Shown here one piece after another: positions 21,736 through 34,730 of a stretch of DNA of 64,000 nt; position 1 is the stretch's first letter, and each line of letters opens with the position of its first letter. The notes below the pieces were generated by a model. It was not told the DNA's origin, made no database searches, and saw only the letters and a list, made by a program, of their open reading frames with translations. Both the position numbers and the translations under genes were made by a program. The stretch comes from Pseudorasbora parva (lineage: Eukaryota > Chordata > Actinopteri > Cypriniformes > Gobionidae), in NCBI RefSeq assembly GCF_024679245.1, contig NC_090178.1, forward strand, positions 17,548,213 through 17,612,212, in the 5' to 3' direction.

Positions 21736-22856
21736 TAAGCACTTAAATTTTTCTCCAGTTGCTCAGCCATGAAGTAGAAAAACTGGCCAAAGCCTAGAAA
21801 GTGGCAGCAAAATAAGCAGACCAGGCCTCTTCTATCTAGTATAGTGATATAATGAGCGCTCAGAAACAGGAAGACAGAGGTCAGTAATGGAGAGTGGTTG
21901 GAAAAGATAGAAAGACTGAGAGAAAGAAGCCTGCACTCTTTCCGGAAGTATTACATCATCCAACATCAATTCCTCACAATCAGTGTTACTCTTTTTACTG
22001 ACTCAAATGTATTTTTTTGACCATCTCCAAATTCCATCATAAGTAATTGCTAGTCAATAGTATTTGCCAACAGCGTCATCATCATTTATTATATGACACC
22101 AAAGTTCTTTGTTTCAGAAAAGCAGGTCTGATTTGGAAGTTGCTAATTACACTGTCAGGGCTATCAGTGTGTTCCCACTTCATGGGAAGTAAAGTGCAGC
22201 CTCCTGAGGGACCCTCATAATGGGGAGAGTGGTGCTATCACCTCAGGGTCTGAAGTGACAGGGTGTATGGATGTCAACGCCAGTTTGGTATGAGGTGTCT
22301 GACTGAGAGTACAGTTCATAGCGGGTTGATGACATCAACCCATCATCACCGTCACCATTCTTACAGTTCGCAGCCGCTTGTGCACTGCAGCGTCTGTGAT
22401 GAGTATAATCATCACACTCTATCCGTTAAGTCAGACTATCACACGCTCCTGCCCAGCCAGAAGACATATACTTGAAAAAGACCTCCGCTTAAAATACAGC
22501 AGCTAACAGACACACGGGAGATCAGAGGCTTGATCTCTGCTACTAGGTTAAATTGTAATGTCAAGTTAACTATGAAATAGCATAAAAGTGGATAATTCAA
22601 TTGGAATGTTTTCTCCCGACTGTGTTATATGAGGAGAGTCAATGTAAGAATTTAGATATCACCTTAAATGATCTAAATAATCTTAAATCATTTTTAAAAT
22701 GGCATGCTGTCCAGTGTCTTGTCTACTGTATTACTAAGTTACTGAATCGCTTTAATGCGCTTTTTACTGATTATTTTGTTTTCTTTACAGGGGCCACATT
22801 TTGCCCTATATTCTGTAACACATATAGCCTAAAAAGGAAGATGAGGATGATGAAAG
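21736..22856. other. Low-repeat non-coding sequence
   Basis: Nothing recognised. Frames at 22263-22475 and 22601-22945 are AT-rich and unsupported. Confidence 0.4.
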
Positions 22857-23123
22857 TACAATATAGGTACTTTAATCAAAAGAAACTAAAGCAGATATCC
22901 AAGCATGAAATAACAATGTACTTAAACTTAGTCAACAAAAAATAAATGAACAAAAGGAACTGAAGGTATAAATACACATATGATAATGACTTGAATACAA
23001 ACAGTTGAAATAATAAATGAATAACCATGGAAACTAATGATGGCAGAAAACTAAGGACAAAGGAAGCAAGATGTAAACTAAAAACCCATGAAAATGAAAA
23101 CCAAATACAATGAAAGTGTGACA
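22857..23123 (-). mobile_element. LTR-like fragment
   Basis: On the minus strand it starts TGTCACACTTTCATTG and has a T-rich body (CATGGGTTTTTAGTTTAC, GTTTCCATGGTTATTC, TTATACCTTCAGTTCC) of the style of fish LTRs such as 18390-18669 and 46039-46408. The opposite end is unclear and no target duplication was found. Confidence 0.35.
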
Positions 23124-23379
23124 ATTACAAAGTCTTTATCTTGTTTTTTGGTGTTTAAAAGGTTTCCATGCTTTAATGTTCAAAAAACAATTTGAGATTC
23201 TGAAGTGTACATTCGATGGACACTTTACTATCCCATGAGGCCATGGGAGAGGATTTGCAAATGGCAGTGAACAAACTAACTGACACTGGTAGGTCTCATG
23301 ATAATGACAACATGGCGAATGTAGTGCCTCCAGAATATATTCAAACTACACTTATATACTGTATTGTAGAACTATATTA
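23124..23379. other. Non-coding sequence
   Basis: No gene or repeat recognised. Confidence 0.35.
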
Positions 23380-23700
23380 TATTTAGTAGTCGTGAATTAC
23401 TTATCCAAAAAAAGGACCAAGAGAGTATGTGAATTTTGGACGCAGCCCCTGTTAATTTACGGTCTCTATAAAGCCCCTCCTTCCGAAAACTGCAATGTGC
23501 TCGGATTGGTCGGCTGGACCAGTGTTTCGGAAATGGCACACCCCTTACCATAACCGCAAGTTTCAACACAACCAGCTTTCACCCCTTTGTGTGTGTGTGT
23601 CTTAGGTGGGAATTATTTAAATGAGGGATATTGTGATGTGAAGCGGTTCAGAAACAGTGCTTACTGATAAAGAGAATAACTAGCTTTGGAGAGGGATTTG
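23380..23700. repeat. Dispersed GC-richer repeat (GGACGCAGCCCCTG block)
   Basis: Landmarks GGACGCAGCCCCTGTTAATT, AAAGCCCCTCCTTCCGAAAA, CCCCTTACCATAACCGC and GAAACAGTGCTTACTGATAA match a repeat I know from carp and zebrafish. Boundaries are approximate and the superfamily is unknown. Confidence 0.5.
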
Positions 23701-24989
23701 TGTTTTTTAACCTTATTCATGCTAAATCAGCAACATTAAACACTATAAAGATTATACAGATTAATGTCTGTAGTGTGTGCAGATTATGTTAAACATCTAA
23801 CAAAAGTTTTTTAGTTTGATCTGGGTTTGTTTTTAATAGTAAACACGTGATTTTTTTTTTTTTTTTTTTTTGTCTATTTGAAAACATAACAGGTAACATT
23901 TTATTTTGGTTACTTTTATTTTAGATCTAAAATGTTTTTAACCCTTTGACGCATGAATGTTTTGCCAATCATTATTACATTTTTAGCTTCCCAGGTCTAT
24001 TTAACAGAGATGGACCTCTACCTGTCACGGTAATAGAAAACGCTCCTAACATTAGAGTAACAATTACAGAAAAAAACAAAAACAAAGCATATTTTGATAT
24101 ATTTTGGAGCTTAAAAGGGTCCAGTTAGAGTAGATGTTTTATACCATCATCACTGTCCTGATGTCACCACTGTCCATTCATCATCTGGCTCATATTTGTG
24201 AACTCAAATTTATTTTCAAAACTATATTTTTCAACAGCTTCAAAATCAATATTTTGATCGCTGACAGCTTCTTTACCAAATTCACCATCAAGTGACAGTG
24301 ACACTAATATATGATTGCGTTCAGTAATTGCTCTGCAGTAAATCACTGAGACATTTCAAGTTTTGCTGATTACACTTCCTATTCTTTTGTTTTCTGCATG
24401 CGGTAACTATGAGTGAAAAGTCACTTTATTATTGTGTATCAGACATTTTCACCTTGTGGAATGAAGGTGAACTGCACTTATTCAGTCATCAAAGATTCAA
24501 TTATTGTTGTGCAGAAAAAATATACCTACATTATTACACACCTTGGGTCATTAGCAACCCTATACAATTTTTTTTACAAAAAAAATATTATTATATAATA
24601 ATGAGAAAACAGGCATTCTTTTATAAATGTATAATTGTTTTCTTTTTATATTGTTTATAATGAATTTATTGAGGAATACTAAGAAAGTTAAAGAAAAAGA
24701 AAAAAGAAAGAGGAGGAGGGTAGTGAATGACGTCCCGAGTTATAAAGACCCGAGGTATGCGTTTACGAGTTTAACTTTGTAGCAACATTACCTAATGGCA
24801 AACAAAATACAACATTGTGGAAGGTTGTAAAAACATTTTGTGTGTGCTGGGTTCATCCTATATTCCCTAATATCAGTTCTGTGCAAAAATTGTTTATTTA
24901 CGATAAACTTGCAACTCATATATCGCAAATTTGTGCCACAGGGGTTTTCCAGTCCACTATATTTGTGTAAAAGACTGATACGCCACAGA
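23701..24989. other. AT-rich non-coding sequence
   Basis: Includes a run of 21 T at 23851-23871 and a TTTGACGCATGAATG segment at 23944. No gene is recognised. Confidence 0.4.
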
Positions 24990-25330
24990 ACAAGTATGCA
25001 GAGCGGTCCATGTGCAGCCCTGATTTACTGTCATCCGCTGCCACCTCAAGCAGCCGAGCTGTGAGGAATGAAGGGATTGAAGTGGAGGGCCGTGTAAAGG
25101 GATCGATGGTGGGGGAGGCCAATAAGAGCTCTCGCCCCACAGACATGCTGGTGGTACCGTGATTCTGCGGGTAATCAATCTACTCCCCAGGCTGCCCAGT
25201 CCAGCGAACAGCTTTGTTGCGCAGGGCCCTGTGGAGTCATGGAGGGAATCTGCTTTATTAAGACTCATTTGTCCTCTAACAAGCCACAGCAGTAGACAGG
25301 TGATAAAACACCACACCACAAACACATATG
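24990..25330. promoter_or_regulatory. Candidate conserved non-coding element
   Basis: A repeat-free block of balanced composition (GATTTACTGTCATCCGCTGC, GGTAATCAATCTACTCCCC) among AT-rich repeats. The 122- and 153-codon frames across it are on opposite strands and unsupported. A regulatory role is inferred. Confidence 0.25.
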
Positions 25331-25520
25331 ATTACCGTCATCATCACCAACAATGTCAGCGCAGTCGCCGTCTCCCCCCGTGCAGGTTTGTTTTGTTGTG
25401 GCAGGTCACACATCCGAACGCAAAACAATGCATTATACATGTTACCGATCATAAGCTATACAGAAAAAGTGCCATTAAAATGATTTTCTGTAGTGTTTTT
25501 TTTAATTGTTTATGTATGTG

Positions 25521-25526
<6 letters not shown>
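25331..25526. other. Non-coding sequence
   Basis: No gene or repeat recognised. Confidence 0.35.

Positions 25527-25564
<38 letters not shown>
25527..25564. repeat. (TA)n microsatellite
   Basis: About 38 bp of TA repeat preceded by TATGTATGTGTATATG. Confidence 0.95.
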
Positions 25565-25565
<1 letters not shown>

Positions 25566-25571
25566 TGTTTA

Positions 25572-25720
25572 CACTGTAAAAAAATGTGTTGGTTTTTGTT
25601 GGTTTAACTTAAATAAGTAAGTAACCTGGTTGCCTTAAAATTTTGAGTTTATTGAAATTAAAAATTTGAGTTGATACAATAAAGAAAATTTGTTTAATAA
25701 ATAGAAACTCAAAATATTAC
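25572..25720. mobile_element. CACTGTAA-type short element, one end
   Basis: Begins CACTGTAAAAAAATGTGTTG and continues with GGTTTAACTTAAATAAGTAA and TTTTGAGTTTATTGAAATT, the body of the common fish short element. The opposite inverted end is not recognisable. Confidence 0.5.
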
Positions 25721-25764
25721 ATTAACACACACACACACACTATACTACACTACAAGTTTTTTTG

Positions 25765-26050
25765 CTTATAATAAATGAATACTTTCATTCAGAAATAATG
25801 CATTAAACTGATCAAAAGTGACAGTTAAGGACAATAATATATATTTTTAAATATTAAAAAGGTTTCCACAAAAACATTAACTATTTTCAACATTGATAAC
25901 AAATATTTCTTGAGCACCAAATATAATGATTTCTGAAGGATCATGCACTGAAGAATAGAGTAATGATGCTGATTTCAGTTTTCCCATCGCAGGAATAAAT
26001 CACATTTTAAAATATATTACAATAGAAAAACATTATTTCCCTTTGCAAAA
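25765..26050. repeat. Fragment of the TACACTACTGTTCAAAAG short transposon family
   Basis: Contains the family's internal landmarks ATACTTTCATTCAG, ATTAAACTGATCAAAAGTGA, ATGATTTCTGAAGGATCATG and ACATTTTAAAATATATT in the same order as the full-length copy at 37474-37967. The termini are lost. Confidence 0.6.
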
Positions 26051-26399
26051 TGCTTTTGGCCTAACCTGCTCCTCAGAGGCACAATTTACCATCTGCCGAA
26101 ATGTCCATATATACAAATGTATTAAAAACTATTAACTATTCAAAAATAATTTATACTTTTCAGCAGTGTGAAAAATACCATTAAGGACCTTGTGCTTTGA
26201 CATTGTTAGGGGGCCATAACTATAATAAAGAGGGTCGGTTGCCCCAAAACCCTTTATAATACATAAACCTTGGAGAATTTTAAAATGAACATTGAAATAT
26301 TATGGTACTCTAAGAAAGATTTATTCTCTGGCCGTGTCCAAATTTCTGTACGTTTGACTATGAATACTTAATGATGACAAAGACCTAATCACGATGACC
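26051..26399. other. AT-rich non-coding sequence
   Basis: No gene or repeat recognised. Confidence 0.4.
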
Positions 26400-27040
26400 T
26401 GCTCATATTTCAATACAAAGAGAGCAAAGGAGAAAGAAAAACTGAAACTAGACGCACAGCAAAAATTATCCCCAAGGGCCTTTTTTACAGTTAAATGAAA
26501 TAATTAGAGCCAGCTCCCCAGTGGAAGCACTTTTTAAAATTCATTTTCAAGGAAATAATTAGTTTTTTGTAATTATGTGTGTGTGTTGCATCTTTAATCT
26601 TTAATCATTGGGAGGAAGCCCCCTTTGGGCCGCAAGGTGTTACGCTACACCTCTTTTTTGGAACACTTGTAGTTTCGCCGAGTGTCCATGAGGAGTGCCA
26701 AAAAATTGGCTTGAAAATGAGAGATGCATACCAATGCTGGAGCTGACCCGTGCTTGAGGAAGCCTTTGCTTAATTGGGACACAAGGTTCAGAGGAAGTCC
26801 CTTTTGTGGTGAGAGAAATATTAATTATATACAGCCCTCTCCTAATACTGACGTAGCAAAAATCTCAATAGAGCAAGAGTAAGAAAAACCTCATTTAGCC
26901 TCATGGGCCATTGCATATTTGAAACAGCCGAATGTATATGACAAACAAAGGTCAATGGAAACAAAGGGAGCAGGGCAATCCAAGAACAATCGTCCAAATA
27001 AATTAATATTATTAACTTAACAAAGTTAACAAGCAAATAT
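26400..27040. promoter_or_regulatory. Candidate conserved non-coding element
   Basis: Repeat-free. It includes several homeodomain-type sites (AAATAATTAGAGCC, AAATAATTAGTTTTTTG, TTAATCATTGGG). Around 26937-27000 it holds clustered SOX/TCF-like motifs (AACAAAGG, AACAAAGGG, GAACAATCG). Such clustering resembles vertebrate developmental enhancers. This is motif reading by eye and no alignment was made. Confidence 0.33.
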
Positions 27041-27668
27041 TAAGGAACATACGCTAACTAAGTGCTAATGCAACAAAATACATTGCACTGTGACAGAAAA
27101 AAAACACATTTCAGTTGTTAGTAGTGGGCTTGAGAACCTTTGTTTGTATGTTCATAACCCTCCTCACACACAAACAGCACTTTAAACAGGACACAGCATT
27201 AGCGGTTAAGCCCTGAGATTGGATGTGGGATTGCCATCGGCGGTTTAGTTTATGCTTGGCCACAACATCTACTGCGTAACGTCTTTCCTTGGAGCTCTGA
27301 GCTCCCAGGCACTTGTATTAATTGAGCTAGTAATTGAACAGTTGTCTTCATTAGTTCTGGTCCCCTGCACACGAGTCTTGGTTTTGGGATTACCAGAGAT
27401 GTGTTTGCATGAGGAAGAGGGGGTTGAAGCCCTGAGGTGGATTTACAGCGAGGGTTTCAAGCTCACACTGCTGGATTCCGTGAGAGGAAATGAGAGATGA
27501 CCAGAGTGTTCACCCTAGCAACAGGAGCTGATACTAACAAAAACATATGAAGAAACAATCAATATAATCAATCACTAAACACCAAAACAACACAATATAT
27601 AGTTTTAGTGTTTGAATAAATCTAGACTTTATGTCTGATAAACCTTTTTTTATTATTGCTTACAAATG
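27041..27668. other. Low-repeat non-coding sequence
   Basis: No repeat recognised. The 82-codon frame at 27252-27500 begins MLGHNIYCVTSFLGALSS and has no splice or start support. Confidence 0.4.
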
Positions 27669-27968
27669 ATTCTTTGAGTTGGATGTTTTCAGTAAATCAA
27701 ATAAATCCATAAAAAAAACGGAATGATTAATTCACTTGTTAAAGCGATCGGATCATTCTTTTGAGTTGGATGCGTTTCAATAAATCGATTGAACTAATTT
27801 ATAGAACCATTCTGGTTCATAAAAGTAGTGGGATTGATTCATTTACTGGTAAATTCTTTTTGAGTTGGGTGCTTTCAATAAATCGATTGAACCAATTTAT
27901 ATTAAAAAAAAAACAATCTGAATGATTTATTCACTTGTTATTGGCTTCAATGAATCAATTGAACAAGT
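27669..27968. repeat. Imperfect ~90 bp tandem repeat
   Basis: Three diverged units begin at 27669, 27755 and 27853. Each opens ATTCTTT(T)GAGTTGG(A/G)TG, then has TTTCAATAAATCGATTGAAC or its variant, then a GATT(A)ATTCACTTGTTA-type end. A fourth partial unit (CTTCAATGAATCAATTGAAC) ends at about 27968, just before the long TG tract. Confidence 0.8.
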
Positions 27969-27999
27969 TCACAAATATGCTGAAGCGAGGTTTTGTTTT

Positions 28000-29019
<1,020 letters not shown>

Positions 29020-29910
29020 CTAAATTAACTGAGGGGTCCCTGACCCCCTTTCGGATAGTTTTAAGTGGTTTACAAGAGCTGCAAATCCGCACAAGATGAA
29101 TAAAAAGCTGGTGTCTGACCTCATCCTCGGTCTAAAGATGTTTATTGACAAAAAAGAAGAGAGAAAGTGTGAGAGAAAGTGGTTAAAAAAATATTCTTTG
29201 ACTTCCGAAGAGACATCTCCATCGCCTTTTAAGATGCATTTTAACATCAGCCGCAATTTGCATCCCACTCTGCCGACCAATTATTGTGGCATGCAACGTG
29301 GAGAGGCAACAGTTCCAGAAACTCAAATTGTCAAGGAATAAAGAACAAAATATACCAAATAAAAAAATAATAAATAAATAGGTACACCTCAGACTTCAGG
29401 AAGAGTGGGTTAGTATGCCTCCTGATTTGCCAGAGGATTTAGGACAGTAGTTCTCCTCACAGCGGCTCGTGGTGAAATAATTATGCCTAAGTGCTTTCAG
29501 AGTTACGCTGAAAATGAAAAATGGTGGTGGTGTCCGCAGTTAAATAATGTTAATGACTTGGACTAGAAAAAATGCAATGCACTTTGCAGCGTGTGTCAAG
29601 AGCATAGCACATTGTTGGCTTAAAACAACCAACTTCACACAATATGGAGGGTTTTGACAGGGGGTTGGCTGGGGGTGAAGATCAAGCCACACTTTAAATA
29701 TCATACGCAGCGTGTGGCAGACACCTAACACCTGTTTGCGAGGAGCTGAGACACCTTCCTCCTCTCGTTGATGCGGATTCAACGATTTCCTGGTAGCTAA
29801 CAGCTTCTCGATATGGGAAGTCGTTGCACCAAACTGGAACAAACAACGGCAGAAAGCCTCATAAAAGGGATATATTATGAATATTCAGCGAGGAGGGAAA
29901 ACTGAATCCC
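29020..29910. promoter_or_regulatory. Candidate conserved non-coding element cluster
   Basis: Almost 900 bp with no recognisable repeat, with TAAT-containing blocks (GTGAAATAATTATGCCTAAG near 29472) and balanced composition. The 81-codon plus-strand frame at 29096-29341 and the 100-codon minus frame at 29540-29842 overlap this texture and lack support as genes. Confidence 0.27.
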
Positions 29911-30129
29911 TCATTTTCACCTTTCTGCAGTTCTCTACATTGCAGCTTTTTCTTAACTGCATAATTAATGAGCAAAAAAAAGGAGTGTGAATTTGTTTGT
30001 GTTGCCAAATAAAAAGTGGTGAAAAGACAGCTTTTTTAACTTTCTTTTTCTGTTTTGTATTCTTTTGTGAAAACAATAGCAAAATAAATATAGTATAGTA
30101 TATATCTTATTGCATTTTTTTCTGTAATC

Positions 30130-30900
30130 TTGTGGATAGACGTGAACCGGATTATGAACAAACAGCCGTTCAAAATAGCAAACAATAAATAAAAGCTAAC
30201 AGCTAAATGCTCTTATTTTTTGTCTAACAAAGACCATTTATAATACGCAGTCGCTCTTTCTGTCACTTAAAACAACCTCATGATAAATCCTTCCTGCTCA
30301 GACATAAACACTCCTTTTGAGCAGACGCAAGTAGAAATTCCCAGCATCACAACTCACATTTGTTTCTCTGACATCAATTGTTTCTGCTGTAATTTTCTCG
30401 ACCTTTCTGTGCAATTTTTATCCGTGAGCGCGTGATGTGCTTTTAAAACACTCACATGCTATTTGCCTTCATGAAGACAACAGGCCATAAAAAGGGACAG
30501 AAGAAGAAAAAGTAAGAAAAAGGGTAACTGTATATTTGTTCGCTAAAGGGAGGTGTTTTTTCCCCCATCCCTCCAAAGGTACACTCATGCCCCCAGGAAT
30601 AGATTAACTGGCCTAGAATCAGCTGTCAGAGTTTGATACATTCAGAAGTTATGCAGAGAGGAAACTAGACAAATTCATGCATTTGAGATCCATCCCCGCT
30701 CTGGTGTGCAGAGAAGTAAGGGGAGCATTCGACGCGGCTTGGCTGCAGGCAGTTAGAGAGTAAGGCAGGTATATGAAAGAGGAAGCGGAGGCTAATCACG
30801 TAACCGTAGCCTGAAGAGACAAACTTCCCCTTCAGGTCTGGAGCTCCATTATACTCTGTTACGCTCTTGATTTCTATGGCCACATGACAGAATCCACCCG
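30130..30900. promoter_or_regulatory. Candidate conserved non-coding element cluster
   Basis: Repeat-poor, with SOX-like AACAAAG and AACAAT motifs (30178-30232), CATCAATTG near 30373 and a long homogeneous texture of the kind seen in enhancers. No ORF is supported. Inference only. Confidence 0.25.
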
Positions 30901-31499
30901 TCTCAACAGCACACCTCTGCCCCTCAATCTATCACCACTGTTAGAGCACAAGAGGATGAGTTTCTCCTCTTGCCTGTAATGTTTTAAAAGCAAACATATA
31001 ATTTGTAAGTTGCTCTCTCAGTAACACGCAATGACATATTTGGCTCTTTTCATGAATATGGTTAACTTTTTACTTATTTTAAAGCATTAAGGACACAGCT
31101 TATATTGTGTAACTATTTAATAACTATTAAATATGTTAAATAAATGCATCAAAGTCTGTCAAAAGATGACTTTGGCCTGTTCCAACCTTAGAGGCCGAGA
31201 CCGATGTTTCCAAGTACGCGGGATGATTAGCGGGTCCAGCCCCTTAGGTGCGATATCGACCCACCAACTACAAAACATCCCCCAGACGTTCAAATTCAGA
31301 ATTCTGTCGTCCGATGGACGATTCTGGGCTACTTTTGACTGGCCATTGAGCTACTTTTGTAGCACAGACATGACAACCCAAGTCAAGACCATCCCCACTG
31401 TATCCAATAATAAAAATCATGTATTCAATAAATAAAATAAATCAGTTACATTTTTTGACAAAAAGGTTTGATGCAATAATTCAATGAATTGCAATAAAG
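30901..31499. other. Non-coding sequence
   Basis: 31180-31400 is GC-richer than its surroundings and open in one frame (100 codons, 31133-31435), but the peptide is not recognised and it has no splice signals. It could be an old transposon fragment. Confidence 0.35.
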
Positions 31500-31790
31500 C
31501 AATATATTTCAACATAAACTTATTTTAAAGAATAAAATCATAATATTTAGAGAAATGAGTGCCAATTTTAGTCGCAGTTGTGTAAGAAAAAAATATTCCT
31601 GGTTAATTTGCAATTCTCACTAAGATTTTTAGTTTGTTTGTTTATTGCACCAAATCAGAATGATTTCTGGAGGATCATGTGACAGTATGTAATATCATAT
31701 ATGTAGAATTGTATTTACATTTATTTTTTAATTTATGATTTATATTACTAAAATCATAAATATTTACTAAAATATTTAGGCATTATGTAC
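31500..31790. repeat. Diverged fragment of the TACACTACTGTTCAAAAG family
   Basis: GCACCAAATCAGAATGATTT, then CTGGAGGATCATGTGAC matches the centre of the 37474-37967 element. The flanks are AT-rich and ambiguous. Confidence 0.4.
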
Positions 31791-31857
31791 AAAATTGAAA
31801 AAATGCAAACCTCATGTAAACTGACTAGACGCATAACAATACTTTTTTTTTTTTTAA

Positions 31858-32888
31858 AGGGGGGTGAAACACTCAGTTTCAGTCAATCTCATGTCAATCT
31901 TGAGTACCTATAGAGTAGTATTGCATCCTTCATATCTCTGAAAAGTCTTTAGTTTTATTATATTTATAAAAGAAATATGGGCTGTACTGAGTCTTTCCGG
32001 AAAAAAACGAGCGCCTGGAGGCGTATCGTGTGGGCGGAGCTAAAGAATGACGAGCGCGCACAAAGCGGTGACGTCCTCAAACGTGGAGGAACCCCATAGC
32101 TATCGAGCTCAGCTAATAGATATATCATCCAGGCTGAAATAAATTGAACAGGAGAAACAGCAACAGCAGGATTTAGTGGCCTGTCAACATTTGTGTCTTT
32201 ACTCGCAGTTTATGAGGACATGATTTGGTTTATGGACTATTGTATGCGACTAAACCTTAGCAGTAGCAAGCAAAACGGTTTTGCACGTCAGACTAGTTTA
32301 ACGTTATATAGAACAACAATGGAGTAATCGTTAGCGCATTTGAATGACGAAGCATGCGATCGTGTCGTTTACTGATGTTTACTCACATGACGATAACCAA
32401 CAGCACAGACATTTGAAGCAGTTTTACTCACTGGCTGCTTCCAAAGCAGGACCGAACCTTTATCGCTGGGACCGCTCCGTCAAAAACACACTTCTTTGGT
32501 ATGATTTGGTGAAGTCCTAACAGCAGTGACTTGCTGTGCTGAAGCGTTGAAGTCGCTTGATGCCACAGATAGGAATAAAGTGGAGCGCGGCGGGAGTGTA
32601 TGGGCGTGTATTTCCTCTCTCTCGCTCTAGTCACACGCGCACCCTACCGGGAGAAGAGCCCGTACGGCCCATACAAGGACCTTCCGCTCTAGTAACGTCA
32701 AGTGGACCCATACTCGAAAAAAACTCTCCGAAACTTGTGAGAAACCGGAAGGAGTATTTTTGCCACAGAAATACTCCATCAAACGTCCAACATTAGTTTT
32801 TGAAACTTTGTCTATGTTTAGGATGGGAATCCAAGTCTTTAACAGTGTAAAAAGCTCAGTATGCATGAAACAGCATTTCACCCCCCCT
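31858..32888. mobile_element. 1.03 kb TTAA-flanked non-autonomous DNA transposon
   Basis: The left end AGGGGGGTGAAAC (31858) and the right end TTTCACCCCCCCT (32888) are inverted repeats. Each is bounded by TTAA (31854-31857 and 32889-32892), the target duplication used by Kolobok and piggyBac transposases. Internal landmarks CTTGAGTACCTATAGAGTAG and GGCGTATCGTGTGGGCGGAG match a repeat I know from cyprinids. No transposase is encoded. Confidence 0.85.
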
Positions 32889-32892
32889 TTAA

Positions 32893-34038
32893 GTTTCAAG
32901 TCTGATTTATCTCCCTGGTCATGGAAAGTAACATTTCTTAACATACTCAGGTTGTGTTGCATTTCATTGACATAGTGTTTTGTTTTAGTTTTTTGTCTTT
33001 TTGGTTTATCAAAAGCATTTGCATCTAATGTGCTGCATTTCCTGAACGTAAAAGACCAAGCACTGTGTGTAATATCCCAGCACTAACCCCAACGGCTGCT
33101 TGTTTTCCATCTTGGCTGTCTCTCCCTGCTGGGTAACTGCTGACCATGCTCTCTTTGTAAATATCTTTGATATGTATTGTGCTCATGTTTAAGCAAATAT
33201 CAGAGGATAGCAGTGTAGCTGTTTGGTGGCCATTAAGATGCAGCGAGTGGCGTTCATTCTCAGACACTGTCTCTGCTCGCAAAGGTCAACTACCCAACCC
33301 CCCCTAAAACAGACACACACGCGTGTGCGGGTAAATAAGGGCCCGTTTACAAATGTGATGGGGAAACAGTTCACCTTAAAAAGCCATTAGGCACTGGGCT
33401 TTTGAACTTTAAAGCCTTCTTTTTAATTTGCTACTGTCTGGTTTTCCACTTTCTAGGACTGGCGATGGCAGCAAAACAAGCAGAACTTGTGTATCAGCTT
33501 CAGGTAAACGGTGGTAAACTTGAGGCAAACATTTATAAATGTCTTTCTTTTTCCATCACTGACGCATATATACCTGTATGTACCTGACATGACATGAACC
33601 GATCGAACGGAAGACTCGAGATGTGACTCACCCATCCTTCCAGCAGCGGTCAGTGCGAAAGGTTCACTCTCTAGCTGGAAGCATTACCTGTCTCCTTGGG
33701 CTTGACAGGTATCTGCACTGTCAACACGGATCAGACCAGCAGCCTAACCCACAGTGGCAGCGCCTGACCCCGGCAGCAGCACACCTCAACTCCAGCTTCA
33801 GGCACGGCCGGGCCTAATGACGGATCTGGATGGACTCATCAGCTGCAAGGGAGGCAGGATTGTTCTGAGGTGAAGGAAATGAAAGTTTAGTATTGTGTTT
33901 GTGTGACCCAGGTGTTTAGGGCCATGATTTGTTTGGATTTCAAGGTCTATACAGGACATGCTCTTGTGTTCAAAAATAGAAAGATGGAGAGAAATGGAAC
34001 AGAATATAGGGGACTCTGAATCTTTAAAATGGACTGAG

Positions 34039-34041
<3 letters not shown>
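32893..34041. other. Low-repeat non-coding sequence
   Basis: No repeat recognised. A GC-richer patch lies at 33690-33815. A candidate mini-exon is listed separately. Confidence 0.4.
33457..33503 (+). other. Candidate 47 bp mini-exon, unidentified
   Basis: Strong acceptor (GGTTTTCCACTTTCTAG, ending 33456) and strong donor (CAG then GTAAAC at 33504) bracket 47 bp open in all or most frames. One frame reads LAMAAKQAELVYQLQ. The splice signals are good but the segment is short enough to arise by chance. Confidence 0.22.

Positions 34042-34112
<71 letters not shown>
34042..34112. repeat. (TA)n microsatellite, left of a Tc1-like copy
   Basis: About 70 bp of TA repeat. A second TA tract at 34731-34814 lies on the other side of the Tc1-like element. 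Confidence 0.97.
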
Positions 34113-34117
<5 letters not shown>

Positions 34118-34726
34118 TGATCTACATATATATGCATATTGTTCTGTTGATCCCCCTTTTGCCACTAAAATAACCCTGACCCTATCGAGGCCACCAACAC
34201 CAAGATGTTAAAAGCAGATTCTTTAAATCCTGTCAGTTGCAAGGTGGGGCCTCCATGGAGCGAACTTTTTTATTCAGCACATCTCAAAGATGCTTGATTG
34301 GATTGAGATCTGGGAGATTTGGAGGTCAACACCTCAAACTCATTGTTGTGCACCTCAAACCATTCCTAAACCATTTTTGCTTTTAGGCAGGGGGCATTCT
34401 CCCATTGAAAGAAGCCACAGCCACCAGGGAATACCGTTTCCATTAAAGGGTGTACATGGTCTGCAAAAAATGTTTGGTAGGGGGTACGTGTCAAAGTAAC
34501 ATCCACATGAATAGCAGGACCCCAGGGTTTCCCAACAGAACATAGCCCAAAGCATCACACTGCCTCTGCCGGCTTGCCTTCTTCCCATAGTGCATCGTGT
34601 TGCCATGTGTTCCCTGGTAAGCAAAAATATTCACTTGCTGCCTATTATATCCCACAAACTAACAGGTTCTGTGATGAAGAGATAATCAGTATTATTCACT
34701 TCACCTGTCAGTGTTATACCTGATCA

Positions 34727-34730
<4 letters not shown>
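34113..34730 (-). pseudogene. Tc1-like element, family 1, internally deleted copy
   Basis: On the minus strand the 5' end reads ACACTGATCAGGTATAACAC near 34730 and is followed by the leader (AAGTGAATAATACTGATTAT). The sequence then jumps to the mid-transposase (ACACGATGCACTATGGGAAG, CCGGCAGAGGCAGTGTGATG). It continues through the catalytic region (CAATCCAATCAAGCATCTTT stands for the NPIEHL motif) to the 3' end near 34140-34190. The DNA-binding half has been lost and the remainder has frameshifts and a foreign-looking patch near 34262-34280. It is flanked on both sides by TA repeats. Confidence 0.85.

Noticed and set aside
29096..29341. 81-codon plus-strand frame, lysine-rich
   Set aside because: It has an ATG and moderate composition but no upstream promoter signal, splice sites or polyadenylation context, and I recognise no domain. 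Kept only as part of a candidate non-coding element.
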